From Streptobacillus moniliformis DSM 12112 (GTDB taxonomy: Bacteria; Fusobacteriota; Fusobacteriia; Fusobacteriales; Leptotrichiaceae), in assembly GCF_000024565.1 (NCBI RefSeq), contig NC_013515.1, forward strand, positions 1,160,497 through 1,224,496: a stretch of 64,000 bases of DNA, in the 5' to 3' direction. Under the pieces are notes generated by a model. That model was not told the origin of the DNA. It was given only the letters and a program-made list of their open reading frames with translations, and did no database searches. The translations under genes and the position numbers were made by a program. Within the stretch, counting starts at the first letter, position 1. Each line of letters opens with the position of its first letter. Of the stretch, positions 1-10,294 are shown piece after piece.

Positions 1-2331
1 ATTTCTTAACATAGAAGTCATCTTACCTTGAAATGCTATTACATTTCTATTATATAAATATTTTACTTTTTCATTACCATGTTCATCATATTTATCTTCA
101 TCACTTACTGGTATTAATCTTTGGAATATATTTAAAGCTAATCTTGAAGAATAACTTGTAGCATGTAGTTCACGTTCTAAAAATTCATTATTAACAACTT
201 CATCTTCAAATAATAAATTTTCTTTTTTCTTATTACTGATATTTAAATTTAATCTAACTCTTTGTTTAAATTCATTCCATTTTTCAGTGCCTTTTAACCA
301 CTGATAAGGTGTCCTTTCTTTTTTGTCTTGATTTTCATTACTAAAAACTAAGACTTTATTAGAATATGAATTATCAAATGATTTTGAATACGGAAGAATA
401 TGGTCTATTTGTACCTCTGCACTAGTTAATTGATATTTTTCAATAGTTCTTCCTGAATACATACACACCTTATTTTGTTCTTCCCACAATTTTATTCTAA
501 CGAAATCATCATTAGATAATCTATCTTTACCTGCAACTATGTCTTTATTAGCTCCATACATTTCAAAGGCTGCAACTTCTCTTCTAACCTTATTTTCTAA
601 CTGTTCTTTTTGAATCTTATTTCTAGTACTAAAATCATTAGAAAAATCTCTTGATAATTCTAAATGTACTTTTTCTGGTCTACCATATTTAAATAATAAT
701 GTGTTATATAACTTTCTTAGAATTACTAAAATATGCTTAACATTAGGGTTAGTAATTTTAGTGCTTAGACTATCCTCTATTTCAGAAATAGTTGGGAATT
801 TTTCCCAATCAACATCAGTATCTATATAGTAATTTAAACTTGAAAGAGAAGATTCATAATCGTGTCCTTCCATTAATAATTTATTTAGTTCTCTAACCAA
901 GCTTAAAGATAAATTCCCATTTTTAGTATAATTTGGGAAAGTTTTAATGATCTCAACAATATCTCTTTGCTCTTTAAACAAACTATATCTTTCAACATTT
1001 TCAACAAAATATTCTAATTTTTCATCTGTTTTAGAATAAGTTAGTAGCTCAGCAACTAAATCAAGAAAATATATTCCACCTAATTCTTTTATTCTGTTTT
1101 CATCTATATTATTTTTCTTAAATTTAGATTTTAATTCTTTATACGCTTTAAGATTATTTCTAATTAATTCCTGTTTCATTCTTTCGTTATTTAATTTTTC
1201 ATTAAATGCATTTATTTCTTCTTCTGTTAAATTTTCATTATCATTTCTTTCTTTAAAATACGATTTTCTTAATTCTACATATTTTGATTTTGAAAGTTTT
1301 GGAATATTTAATAATTTAATGTTTTCTTCATCAATACTTTTTTCAATCAAATCATATGTTAAAGTTTTATTTTTTTCGACAACTAAATCATACAACTTAT
1401 GAATAACTTCTTTACTTAATTTTTTCTTCTCTATTTTATCTTCAGAAGTAAATTTAACATATCTAATATCATTTAATTTTTGTAACATAGTAAATATTTC
1501 ATATGAAGGGGCTGATTTTACAGCTCTAACTTCACCTGTATATTTACATTTACCTGCCAACTTAGTATAATCTATTTTATATTTACTATCTCCACCTGGT
1601 CCATCTGAAAAATCTCTTTGTGATGACAGTATATCAATATATTCATCTACAATTTCTTTAGAAAGAATTTGTTGTGTTCCTAAAATTTTTCTTACCTCAT
1701 CAATGACTTGATTTCTTTTAAATCCAAACTTATAATTACCTTCTTTGTTTTTAAACCCTAAGATGCTATTATCATTTTCTCTAATCATATAGATTACTTC
1801 AATTGGAGTTAATCCTTTACTTTCAATTAATTCTGTATTTTTAGCAATGATAGGTTTCAATTTCTTTTCATCAGAATCTTTTTCACTAATTTTTTCTCCT
1901 AAACTTTTCAGTATTTCCAGATCTTCAGTTTTTCTATTAGATTTAAATCCTCTATTTTTACAATAATATATCATTAATCTTGCAATTTCATTTTTGCTTA
2001 ATTGTTCTTTTAGTCCTTTTAATCTTACTTCATAAATATTATCTAATTTACCAACATAAAGGTTATCGATTTCTTCATTAGTTAAAAATGAAGAATTAAC
2101 TAAAAGCATTTTAGTTCTTTCTACCCTATGTTTTTTTCTTCTCAATATTCTTCTACTTCCCCTTTTATCTCTTCTCTCAACATTATATAATTTCCCTTTA
2201 TCATTATCTAAAGGTTTAAATATAACGGAATTTGCATCTATAAGACCTACTGGTTCTCCTTTTTCATTTATTTCAGTAACAGCCCAACCAATTGATGCAA
2301 CTCCCAAGTCAAGACCCAGAATATACTTCAT
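1..2331 (-). CDS. cas9: CRISPR-associated endonuclease Cas9 (type II), C-terminus cut by window edge
   Basis: RNA-guided DNA endonuclease of a type II CRISPR system. 777 codons are visible and the frame stays open to base 1. Residues 1-16 (MKYILGLDLGVASIGW) are the RuvC-I motif with catalytic D8. An arginine-rich bridge helix follows at about residues 51-75 (ERRDKRGSRRILRRKKHR). A GPGGDSKY segment typical of compact Cas9s lies in the recognition lobe. RuvC-II (PEKVHLELSRD) has catalytic E558, and the HNH site (VQIDHILPYS) has D643 and H644. The visible end (FQGKMTSMLRN) corresponds to the segment just before RuvC-III, so roughly 350 residues are missing and the full protein should be about 1,100 residues, like compact II-A/II-C Cas9. 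The start is supported by an AGGAGG site 7 bases upstream. cas1, cas2, the array and tracrRNA are not in the window; they could lie to the left. Family certain; subtype not resolved. Confidence 0.96.
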   Translation of the reverse strand, partial: MKYILGLDLGVASIGWAVTEINEKGEPVGLIDANSVIFKPLDNDKGKLYNVERRDKRGSRRILRRKKHRVERTKMLLVNSSFLTNEEIDNLYVGKLDNIYEVRLKGLKEQLSKNEIARLMIYYCKNRGFKSNRKTEDLEILKSLGEKISEKDSDEKKLKPIIAKNTELIESKGLTPIEVIYMIRENDNSILGFKNKEGNYKFGFKRNQVIDEVRKILGTQQILSKEIVDEYIDILSSQRDFSDGPGGDSKYKIDYTKLAGKCKYTGEVRAVKSAPSYEIFTMLQKLNDIRYVKFTSEDKIEKKKLSKEVIHKLYDLVVEKNKTLTYDLIEKSIDEENIKLLNIPKLSKSKYVELRKSYFKERNDNENLTEEEINAFNEKLNNERMKQELIRNNLKAYKELKSKFKKNNIDENRIKELGGIYFLDLVAELLTYSKTDEKLEYFVENVERYSLFKEQRDIVEIIKTFPNYTKNGNLSLSLVRELNKLLMEGHDYESSLSSLNYYIDTDVDWEKFPTISEIEDSLSTKITNPNVKHILVILRKLYNTLLFKYGRPEKVHLELSRDFSNDFSTRNKIQKEQLENKVRREVAAFEMYGANKDIVAGKDRLSNDDFVRIKLWEEQNKVCMYSGRTIEKYQLTSAEVQIDHILPYSKSFDNSYSNKVLVFSNENQDKKERTPYQWLKGTEKWNEFKQRVRLNLNISNKKKENLLFEDEVVNNEFLERELHATSYSSRLALNIFQRLIPVSDEDKYDEHGNEKVKYLYNRNVIAFQGKMTSMLRN

Positions 2332-2360
2332 AATCTCTACCTCCTATTTTTCATAACAAA

Positions 2361-2389
2361 ATTATACCTTCCAAATATCAAAAAATCAA
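2361..2389 (-). promoter_or_regulatory. cas9 promoter (sigma-70 type)
   Basis: On the minus strand a -35 TTGATT (2384-2389) and a perfect -10 TATAAT (2361-2366) are separated by 17 bases. Transcription would start near 2354, leaving a leader of about 23 bases before the cas9 ATG at 2331. It lies in the 125-base gap after the neighbouring protease gene, so cas9 is probably transcribed on its own. Confidence 0.75.
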
Positions 2390-2456
2390 GAATTATGAAA
2401 TAAAATTTTCAAACTAAAAACATTTAAAAACTTTATATCCAAACCTTTTATTTCTC

Positions 2457-5400
2457 TTACCAATTATACCCAATCCCTGCTTTAAATATGTACTTACCAT
2501 ATGATTTTTGATACACATTTGCATCGAAATCTAAATTAATAAATATATTTTCAGTTGGCTTAAATTCAAATCCTGACCTTATATTAATTCTCCAATCATC
2601 TTTAAACTCATTTTCTTTCTTTTTCCCCTTACTAGAAATTTCATAACTCGATAAATTATATCCCATATTAGCTTTAGTGAAGAAATCAACATATTTACTT
2701 TCTAACTTAACACCTGTTTCATAAAAAAAAGTAATAGGTTTATTATGTTTAATAGTATATGAATTTCTTTCATTTTTAGAAAGAGTTTCACTTATCATAG
2801 GAGTTAAATTATATCCAGCCCTATTTAAGTATCTTATACTAATATTGTCATTAATTTTAAAATTAGGATTTAGCCCTATATTTAATGAATTATTTAAATA
2901 TATCAATGTGTTTTTTTCTTTTTCATCATTTATTACTATTGTATTTAAGCCTAAACCAAAATTAATATCAAATAATCCATATTTTATACCTAATTTAGGT
3001 ATAGAATTTATTGATACAAAATTCTTTTCTATAATTGGTTTATCCTTAACATCTGTTTTTAATTTATTAAACAATATATTAAAATTAAATCTACTTGATA
3101 ATTTTACTGCTCCAATATTCTTAACTGTTTCAATATTAATTTCTACACCATTAGAATGTAATCTATTACTGTATTCTGTATCTTCTATTTTTAAATTATT
3201 CTTATCTATTTTATTATAATTTAAATAACTAGCCTCAATAAGATTTCTATATTTAGATTCATCATTAATATTATTAATTAAATCTAACTCATTAAATATA
3301 GAAAAATTACTTATTACATCACCTTTAACTGTAGAATAAAGTCTATAAATATTATCTTCACCTTTTTCTACTCCAAGTTCATAAACACTATCATATTTAT
3401 TAAGATTTAAAACATTAAGTTTATGTTCTTTGATTTTAGCTATATTTAATTTTTCTCTATAATCAACTATCTTATCTATTAAATCTTGTTTAATATCAAG
3501 AGTTGCATCTACATCTTTATCTGATTTTTCTATTTCAAGAAGTTTTTTATTCATTTCATTTAAATGAATATTAAATTTTCCTCCATTTGACTTATATTCA
3601 TCTATTTTTAAATTACTATCTTTTACTACAATATTACCAGAGTTATCAATTTTTTTCACTTGAATATCATTTAAAAAATTTACAGTTGAGTCTTTATTAA
3701 TAGTAAAATCTGCATTTATTTTATTATTATCTTCATTAGTAATATTAACAGTTCCTTTATTTTTACCATTACCTATATTTACTTTAGATAGCTTTGTAGC
3801 CTTATCAATACCCTTCAAATTCATAGTTATATTACTAGGATCTAAATTTAAAGTTTCAATTTTATTAGAGATCTCATTTATATTTATGTCTTTAGTAGCA
3901 CCTAAGTATAGTTTAGAAAAATCCTTATACTTATCATCAATCTTTGAAATATCTCCATTTAAATTTAAAACTCCCTCTGAATCTTCTTTTAATTTATCAA
4001 GTATATCCTTCAAATCTTTATTTTCTTCTACTTCAAATACAGCATCCTTTTTTATATTCACTTTAGAATTACCTAAAGTTGATGCTTTCTTAACCTTTAG
4101 TTTACCTTCTTTAACTTCAAGAGTTCCTTTTAAGCTTGAATTATCTTCATGACTTAAATAAAGTAAACCTTTTCCTTCTTTTATCCCCTTAATTTCTCCT
4201 TTAAGTTCTGATTCTATTACAGCTGTATGATTATTCTCAACCTTTGATTCAAAATTAGTAATACTAGTAGAAGAGTTTTCAGAATTAGTATCATTAGATT
4301 TAAATTCAACATTACCCTTAATTACAGTCTTATTAATCTGTTCTTCTGTCTTAGCCCCCTCATATGGAGTAGGTCTATCTACAACTTTTCCTAATAAATT
4401 AAGTTTTAATGCCCCACCTTTTTCAACATTAATAGTTGCTTCAACTTCTGTAGCCCTTCCTATTGTTAATGTTGATTTATCTTTAACATTAATAGTTTTT
4501 GATTTAAATTTAGCTTCCTTATACTCATCTTCATAAAAATCTGTACTTTCAGTAAATGTATCTCCAGAACCATGTATAACCCTATCTCCTTCTATAGTAA
4601 CATGACCTTTATTAATATTAAAATCTCCTTTAATATTACTATCTTCACTTCTTATTGACCATTTACTATCATCCTTATCTGGGTTATATACTAAATCCAA
4701 ATTACCTTTAAAACTTCCTAGAAACACTCTTTCACCACTACGAGGTTTAAATGTAAATGTTGATTTATTACTTTTTGATTCTTCTTTTTTACTTCTACTC
4801 TCTTTTTCTTCTTCATTATCTTCTTTATCGTTAACTATTCTTGCATCCTTATCCCTATGATAAATATCTTTAAATTCCAAATTAGTTCCATTTAAATTTA
4901 AAGTTCCTCCTCTATGAGCAAATACTACATTATTATCACCAATTTGATTTGCTCTAGTTATTGTAAGTTTAGCTCCTTGGGCAAGTCTAATTACTGAGGC
5001 AGCGACTCCTTCTTCATTTTCAAGTACTGTTTCTCCACCACCTAGATTTAATTCACCATAGTTTCTAGTCTTAGATTTAATAATTAATTTTCCTTCACCT
5101 ATTTTTCTAATAATATTCTTTTCACCAAAATGTAATTTGTATGTTAAAGTAGCATCTTTATGTACAACAAAACCAGCAGTTTGTAAACTCCCACTGCCTT
5201 CTATAGTTGCATCTTGTTTAAATTCTAATCTTGCTGCATGTGTATTTGTTTTGCCTTCTACAGTAATTTTTAAATCTTTTTTATTAAATATCTGATTTTT
5301 AGTAGTATTATTACATTTAACTATGTCTATGGATTCTTTAGTTTTAAATTCTCTATCTTTTCCACTAACATTTAATTTTCCATCTTTAAATTTAACTTCT

Positions 5401-6302
5401 GTTTCTGTAGTAATTTCTTCATCTGTTAAAGCTTTTTTAAAATTATCATATGCATATGAAAGATTTAAAAGACGTGACCATTTACCATATCCTAATATAA
5501 AAGCTCCTTGACTATGACTGGCTGCCATAAACCATTTTTTTTGCTCTTTATCCCACCAAAAAAGTGGTGAACCACTATCTCCAGGTTTAGTTCCTGAATC
5601 AATAGGAGTTTTTTCATATTCTTTATATAAATTTAATTGTATATATCTACCAATTCCACGATCATATTTATAGTCAACTTTATTTAGTCCTCCAGCAAAA
5701 TGCTTTTCTTTATCTGGATCATGCTCTACTCCATAATCAATAGCTACTTTATTTCCACCTCTACCAACCCTTGCAACTAAATCATCAGATTTAATTTTTT
5801 TCCACTGTTCTTCTGTTATTCCTTCTTGTATATATGCATCAAAAGCTACCTTATCAGTTCTTATTAATGTATAATCTCTTTCAATTTTCTGTCTATGATC
5901 TACAAAAATATCTTCAGAAAATTTGTCATTTTTTTGATCTAAAGTTAATTTCTGATATCCTTCATAAAGCTCTACATCATTTCTAAAATGTCTTTTTGAA
6001 AAGGTTAATTTGCTATGAGGAGTAACATGATATGCTGATGATAAAATTTGAGAATCTCCCCAAAGGGCAAAATTACCTGTATCAACTACGCTATCAAAAT
6101 TGGGAATTGGTTGTTCTATTACACCAAATTTTTTTCCATCTTTTTTATACACTATTACTTTTGTTCTACCTATAGCATATTTACCTCTATTCATTGCAAA
6201 ATCTTCGTAATTTTCCCAATCTATATCATGTCTAGCTAAGTTTGAAACTCCAATTTTTCCTGTAAGTATAAGGATTAATAATAATTTATACTTGTAATTC
6301 AT
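2457..6302 (-). CDS. S6-family serine protease autotransporter, copy A
   Basis: Secreted or surface serine protease of the IgA-protease/SPATE type (MEROPS S6). From the chosen ATG at 6302 (1,281 aa): signal peptide about 1-20; S6 protease domain about 21-320, opening with the family block DIDWENYEDFAMNRGKY; catalytic triad by motif H92 (SAYHV), D143 (ERDYTLIRTDK) and S243 (GTKPGDSGSPLFWWDK). A long beta-helix-type passenger follows, and the last ~270 residues form a beta-barrel translocator ending in GIGYNW with the usual aromatic C-terminus. A start at 6323 is possible but would put seven charged residues before the signal sequence; 6302 matches copy C. Copy A is nearest cas9, about 100 bases downstream of copy B, and has its own promoters. 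The substrate cannot be read from sequence; host proteins are the usual targets in the family. Confidence 0.9.
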   Translation of the reverse strand: MNYKYKLLLILILTGKIGVSNLARHDIDWENYEDFAMNRGKYAIGRTKVIVYKKDGKKFGVIEQPIPNFDSVVDTGNFALWGDSQILSSAYHVTPHSKLTFSKRHFRNDVELYEGYQKLTLDQKNDKFSEDIFVDHRQKIERDYTLIRTDKVAFDAYIQEGITEEQWKKIKSDDLVARVGRGGNKVAIDYGVEHDPDKEKHFAGGLNKVDYKYDRGIGRYIQLNLYKEYEKTPIDSGTKPGDSGSPLFWWDKEQKKWFMAASHSQGAFILGYGKWSRLLNLSYAYDNFKKALTDEEITTETEVKFKDGKLNVSGKDREFKTKESIDIVKCNNTTKNQIFNKKDLKITVEGKTNTHAARLEFKQDATIEGSGSLQTAGFVVHKDATLTYKLHFGEKNIIRKIGEGKLIIKSKTRNYGELNLGGGETVLENEEGVAASVIRLAQGAKLTITRANQIGDNNVVFAHRGGTLNLNGTNLEFKDIYHRDKDARIVNDKEDNEEEKESRSKKEESKSNKSTFTFKPRSGERVFLGSFKGNLDLVYNPDKDDSKWSIRSEDSNIKGDFNINKGHVTIEGDRVIHGSGDTFTESTDFYEDEYKEAKFKSKTINVKDKSTLTIGRATEVEATINVEKGGALKLNLLGKVVDRPTPYEGAKTEEQINKTVIKGNVEFKSNDTNSENSSTSITNFESKVENNHTAVIESELKGEIKGIKEGKGLLYLSHEDNSSLKGTLEVKEGKLKVKKASTLGNSKVNIKKDAVFEVEENKDLKDILDKLKEDSEGVLNLNGDISKIDDKYKDFSKLYLGATKDININEISNKIETLNLDPSNITMNLKGIDKATKLSKVNIGNGKNKGTVNITNEDNNKINADFTINKDSTVNFLNDIQVKKIDNSGNIVVKDSNLKIDEYKSNGGKFNIHLNEMNKKLLEIEKSDKDVDATLDIKQDLIDKIVDYREKLNIAKIKEHKLNVLNLNKYDSVYELGVEKGEDNIYRLYSTVKGDVISNFSIFNELDLINNINDESKYRNLIEASYLNYNKIDKNNLKIEDTEYSNRLHSNGVEINIETVKNIGAVKLSSRFNFNILFNKLKTDVKDKPIIEKNFVSINSIPKLGIKYGLFDINFGLGLNTIVINDEKEKNTLIYLNNSLNIGLNPNFKINDNISIRYLNRAGYNLTPMISETLSKNERNSYTIKHNKPITFFYETGVKLESKYVDFFTKANMGYNLSSYEISSKGKKKENEFKDDWRINIRSGFEFKPTENIFINLDFDANVYQKSYGKYIFKAGIGYNW

Positions 6303-6332
6303 AATTATCACTTCAACTTCCACAATTAAATA

Positions 6333-6360
6333 TTTATAGAGTGTATCTTTTATCAGTCAA
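6333..6360 (-). promoter_or_regulatory. Possible second promoter P2 of autotransporter copy A
   Basis: -35 TTGACT (6355-6360), 16-base spacer and -10 TATAAA (6333-6338), about 50 bases downstream of P1. Together they would form a tandem promoter pair for copy A. The region is AT-rich, so chance matches are possible. Confidence 0.45.
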
Positions 6361-6382
6361 ATCTTTAAAATTTATCATAATA

Positions 6383-6411
6383 ATTATACATTCAGATCTT
6401 GAAAAAATCAA
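6383..6411 (-). promoter_or_regulatory. Promoter P1 of autotransporter copy A
   Basis: -35 TTGATT (6406-6411), 17-base spacer and -10 TATAAT (6383-6388) on the minus strand, in the gap between copies B and A. The -35 and the run after it (TTGATTTTTT) match the cas9 promoter. Confidence 0.65.
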
Positions 6412-6423
6412 TATATTTGTTTA

Positions 6424-9400
6424 TTACCAATTATACCCTGTCCCTAATTTAAATATATATCTTCCATATGATTTTTGATATATGTTTGCATCAAAATCTA
6501 AGTTTATGAATATATTATCTGTTGGTTTAAACTCAAATCCCGTTTTTACACTTACTCTCCAATCATCTTTAAAGCTATTTTCTATACTCTTACCCTTATT
6601 AGATATCTCATACCTAGAAAAGTTATACTCTAAATTAGCTTTAGTAAAGAAATTTATATATTTATGTTCTAATTTAATTCCTGATTCATAATAAATATTA
6701 AATGGATTATTATGAGATATATCATATTTACTTGTTAAACTCTTAGAAATAGTTTTATTTAGCAAAGCATTTATTCTATATCCAACTCTATTTAAATATT
6801 TTATAGATATATCTTTATTAATTTTAAATTCAGGATTTAATCCTAAATTTAATGAATTATTTAAATATATCAAATTATCTTTTTTGGTATTGTAATTTGA
6901 TAATACTATGTTTGTTCCAAATCCTAAATTTATATCAAAATATCTATATTTCATACCTATTTTAGGTACTGTTGCTATTGATAAGAAATCATTTACTATT
7001 ATGCCTTTATTATTGCTTTTATTCTTGATATATGTAGTTAAATTATTACTTAAGATATTAAAACTAAATCCTCCTGAAATCTTGACAGATTTAACATTAT
7101 TAGATGTCTCAAAATTAATTTCTATTCCATTAGAATATATTTTATTACTATATTCTGTATTTTTCATTTTATAATTATTTTTATCTATTTTATTGTAATT
7201 TAAGTAATTAGCTTCAATAACATTTCTATACTTTAATTCACTACTAATATTGTTAATTAAATCTATTTCATTAAACATATATATACTACCTAAAACTTCT
7301 CCTTTAATCATAGAATAAAGTTTAACAATATTATCATTATCTTTTTCTATATCAAGTTCATGAACACTATCATATTCTTTTAAATTTAAAATATTAATAT
7401 GATTTTTATCTGATATTTTAGCAATATTTAATCTTTCATCATCATTATTAACTATTTTATTTAACATTTCATCTTTAATCTTAAGTAGAACATTTATATT
7501 TTTATTAGTTTTTTCAATTTCAAGTAATTTTTTATTCATTTCATTTAATTGAATATCAAAAACACCTTCATTTGATGTATATTTATTTATTTTTAAATCT
7601 TTATCAACAAGTTTAATAACTCCCGAATTTGTAACTGATTTTAAATGGCTACCATCTGTAAATTCTGCATTTGCATTCTTTTTAACTTCGATTTCTGTAT
7701 TTATTTCTTTTTTATTCTTATTATCTACTATTACAGTTCCTTTATTTACCCCATCTCCTATGTTTAACTTATTCAAAGTATCTGAGATTCCTTTTAAGGT
7801 TACAGTTCCATTATCTCCACCTAAATTTAAAGTTTTAATATTTGAATTTATAGGCTTATCTTCACTTCCTATAGTAATATTTTTACTACTCCCCAAATAC
7901 AAATTACTATATTCCTTATACTTATCATCTATACTTGAAATATTTTTATTTAAACTTAAAACTCCTTTTGAACTTTTATCTATTTTATCAAATATACCTT
8001 TTAACTCAGTTTCATTATTTTCTACCTCAAGTATAGAGCTATTTTTAAGTAAAGCCTCAGAAGAACCTAAGGTTTCTTTTTTACTAATCTTTAATTTACC
8101 TTCTTCAACATTAATTTTACCTTTTAAACTCGAATTAGTTTCTTTACTTAAATAAAGTACTCCATTACCTTTTTTTATAGCGTTAATCTCTCCTTTAAGT
8201 TCTGCATCTATTTTAGCTTCATTATTATTTTGAATATTTGCTTTAAAATTAGTTGAAGAACTCGAATTAAAATTAATCATACCCTTAATTAATATCTGAT
8301 TAATATCCTTTTCTGTTTTTGCATTAGTATATGGAGTTAATATATTTTTAACAGTTCCTAAAGCATTAACTTCTAAAACTGAACTATCATTAACATGAAT
8401 CTTAGTTTCTATTTTTACTGCTCTGTTAATAGATAATGTTGAAGATGATTTAATATTAATACTTTCAGATTTAAATTTAGTCTCCTTGTATTCATCTTCA
8501 TAAACCAATTTGTTATATCCATGTACTACATTATCTCCCTCAATAATTACATGACCTTTTTCTATATCAAATTTACCTTCAACACTTGTATATTCACTTC
8601 TTATAGACCATGAACTATTAGCATTTTCAGGATTATACACTAAATTTAACTTACCCTTAAAACTACCTAAAAATACTCTTTTACCACTCCTAGGTCTAAA
8701 TGTAAATGTTGCTTCTTTTACATCATTTGTATTCTTATCTTTATTTTTTCTATTATCATTAATTCCATTTACTATCTTAGCATCCTTATCCATATGATAA
8801 ATATCAGAAAATGATAAATTATTTCCATTTAAATTTAAAGTTCCTCCTCTATGTCCAAATACTACATTACTATCACTAATTTGATCTGCTCTATTTATAG
8901 TTAGTTTTGCTCCTTGGGCAAGTCTAATTACTGAGGCAGCAACACCAGCGCTATTTTTAAGTTCTGTTTCTCCTCCACCTAAATTAAGTTCTCCATAATT
9001 TGGTCCTTGAGAATTAATAATTAGCTTACCTTCTCCTATTTTTCTAATTATGTTATTTTCTCCAAATTTTAAACTATATGTTAAAGTAGCACCTTTATGT
9101 ACAACAAAACCGGCAGTTTGTAAACTCCCACTGCCTTTTAAAATTGTATCCTTTTTAAATTCTAGTCTTGCTGAACCTGTATCTGTATTACCACTTACAT
9201 CAATATTCAATCCTTTCTTATTAAATACTTGATTTTTAACACTAATAATTTTAGTATCTATATTATCTTCATACTTATTTACTCTACTACCTATATAGTT
9301 TTTCTTTCCTTTACTTCCCTGTTCAACAAAACTTCTTTCTTTATCTCCAACTTTTAATTTACCATAAACAAATTCAACATTTGATTCATTTGTAATTTCC

Positions 9401-10287
9401 TCATCTGTTAATGATTTTATCCATTTTTCATAAAATTTTGGATTACTTAAAAGATGTGAACTTTTTCCATATCCTTTACCATTTCCACCACTATTACTTG
9501 AAGCAATTAACCACTTCCTTTTTTCCTTGTCCCACCAAAAAAGTGGTGAACCACTATCACCAGGTTTAGTCCCTGAATCAAGAGCAGTTTTAGCATATCT
9601 TTCTATACTAATATATATTATCTGATCAATTTCATCTTTACTTTCTTTCCATTTAGCACTAATCTTATTAAGTCCTCCAGCAAATTGCCAAAGTGGTGCT
9701 ACATACTCTTCCAAATTATTACCAATCGCTACACGGTTATATCCTGCACCAACCCTTGCAACTATATCTTCAGCCTTAATTTTCTCCCAATCATCTTGTG
9801 TTATACCCTCTGTAACATAGGCATCAAAAGCTATTTTATCAGTTCTAATCAATGAATAATCTTTACCTATATCTAATCTATAGTTTGTTTGAATTTTCTC
9901 AGAAAACTTTCTGTATTTTTCATCAGAACTTGAAGCTTTATATCCATCATAAAGTTCTACATCATTTCTTAAATGCCTTTTAGAAAAAGTAAAGTTATCT
10001 GGTGTTTTAATATGTGTAACTCCTGATAATATCTGTGAATCACCCCATAAAGCGAAATTACCTTTATCAACTACTCCATCAAAATTAGGTATAGGTTGTT
10101 CTATTTTTCCTGACATTGATCCATTCTTTTTATACACAATAACATTTTGTTGTCCTATAGAATACTTACCATTATTCATTGCAAAATCTTCATAATTTTC
10201 CCAATCTATATCGTGTCTACCTAGATTTGAAAAGATAATTCTATTAGTAAATAAAAGTATTAATAATAGCTTAAACTTATATTCCAT
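6424..10287 (-). CDS. S6-family serine protease autotransporter, copy B
   Basis: Intact paralogue of the flanking proteases, 1,287 aa from the ATG at 10287 (MEYKFKLLL...). A longer in-frame start at 10365 was rejected because it adds 26 residues that run back over the end of copy C. The S6 domain has the triad H92 (GVTHIK), D143 (GKDYSLIRTDK) and S245 (GTKPGDSGSPLFWWDK). Passenger blocks GSGSLQTAGFVVHKGATL and GVAASVIRLAQGAKLTI are nearly identical to those of copies A and C. The C-terminal barrel ends in LGTGYNW. The ATG lies only 7 bases after the copy C stop, and its ribosome site (GGTAGGA) overlaps that stop, so B appears translationally coupled to C. No promoter is obvious in the 7-base gap. 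Confidence 0.9.
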   Translation of the reverse strand: MEYKFKLLLILLFTNRIIFSNLGRHDIDWENYEDFAMNNGKYSIGQQNVIVYKKNGSMSGKIEQPIPNFDGVVDKGNFALWGDSQILSGVTHIKTPDNFTFSKRHLRNDVELYDGYKASSSDEKYRKFSEKIQTNYRLDIGKDYSLIRTDKIAFDAYVTEGITQDDWEKIKAEDIVARVGAGYNRVAIGNNLEEYVAPLWQFAGGLNKISAKWKESKDEIDQIIYISIERYAKTALDSGTKPGDSGSPLFWWDKEKRKWLIASSNSGGNGKGYGKSSHLLSNPKFYEKWIKSLTDEEITNESNVEFVYGKLKVGDKERSFVEQGSKGKKNYIGSRVNKYEDNIDTKIISVKNQVFNKKGLNIDVSGNTDTGSARLEFKKDTILKGSGSLQTAGFVVHKGATLTYSLKFGENNIIRKIGEGKLIINSQGPNYGELNLGGGETELKNSAGVAASVIRLAQGAKLTINRADQISDSNVVFGHRGGTLNLNGNNLSFSDIYHMDKDAKIVNGINDNRKNKDKNTNDVKEATFTFRPRSGKRVFLGSFKGKLNLVYNPENANSSWSIRSEYTSVEGKFDIEKGHVIIEGDNVVHGYNKLVYEDEYKETKFKSESINIKSSSTLSINRAVKIETKIHVNDSSVLEVNALGTVKNILTPYTNAKTEKDINQILIKGMINFNSSSSTNFKANIQNNNEAKIDAELKGEINAIKKGNGVLYLSKETNSSLKGKINVEEGKLKISKKETLGSSEALLKNSSILEVENNETELKGIFDKIDKSSKGVLSLNKNISSIDDKYKEYSNLYLGSSKNITIGSEDKPINSNIKTLNLGGDNGTVTLKGISDTLNKLNIGDGVNKGTVIVDNKNKKEINTEIEVKKNANAEFTDGSHLKSVTNSGVIKLVDKDLKINKYTSNEGVFDIQLNEMNKKLLEIEKTNKNINVLLKIKDEMLNKIVNNDDERLNIAKISDKNHINILNLKEYDSVHELDIEKDNDNIVKLYSMIKGEVLGSIYMFNEIDLINNISSELKYRNVIEANYLNYNKIDKNNYKMKNTEYSNKIYSNGIEINFETSNNVKSVKISGGFSFNILSNNLTTYIKNKSNNKGIIVNDFLSIATVPKIGMKYRYFDINLGFGTNIVLSNYNTKKDNLIYLNNSLNLGLNPEFKINKDISIKYLNRVGYRINALLNKTISKSLTSKYDISHNNPFNIYYESGIKLEHKYINFFTKANLEYNFSRYEISNKGKSIENSFKDDWRVSVKTGFEFKPTDNIFINLDFDANIYQKSYGRYIFKLGTGYNW

Positions 10288-10294
10288 AATTATC

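Noticed and set aside
2332-2456. tracrRNA in the cas9 upstream gap
   Set aside because: The gap holds the promoter and leader only; no hairpin series or anti-repeat could be recognised without a repeat sequence to compare.
2845-5511. Plus-strand open frames over the S6 autotransporter genes (60-130 aa)
   Set aside because: They lie antisense to long conserved genes, lack ribosome sites and reflect the low-GC codon use of the minus strand.
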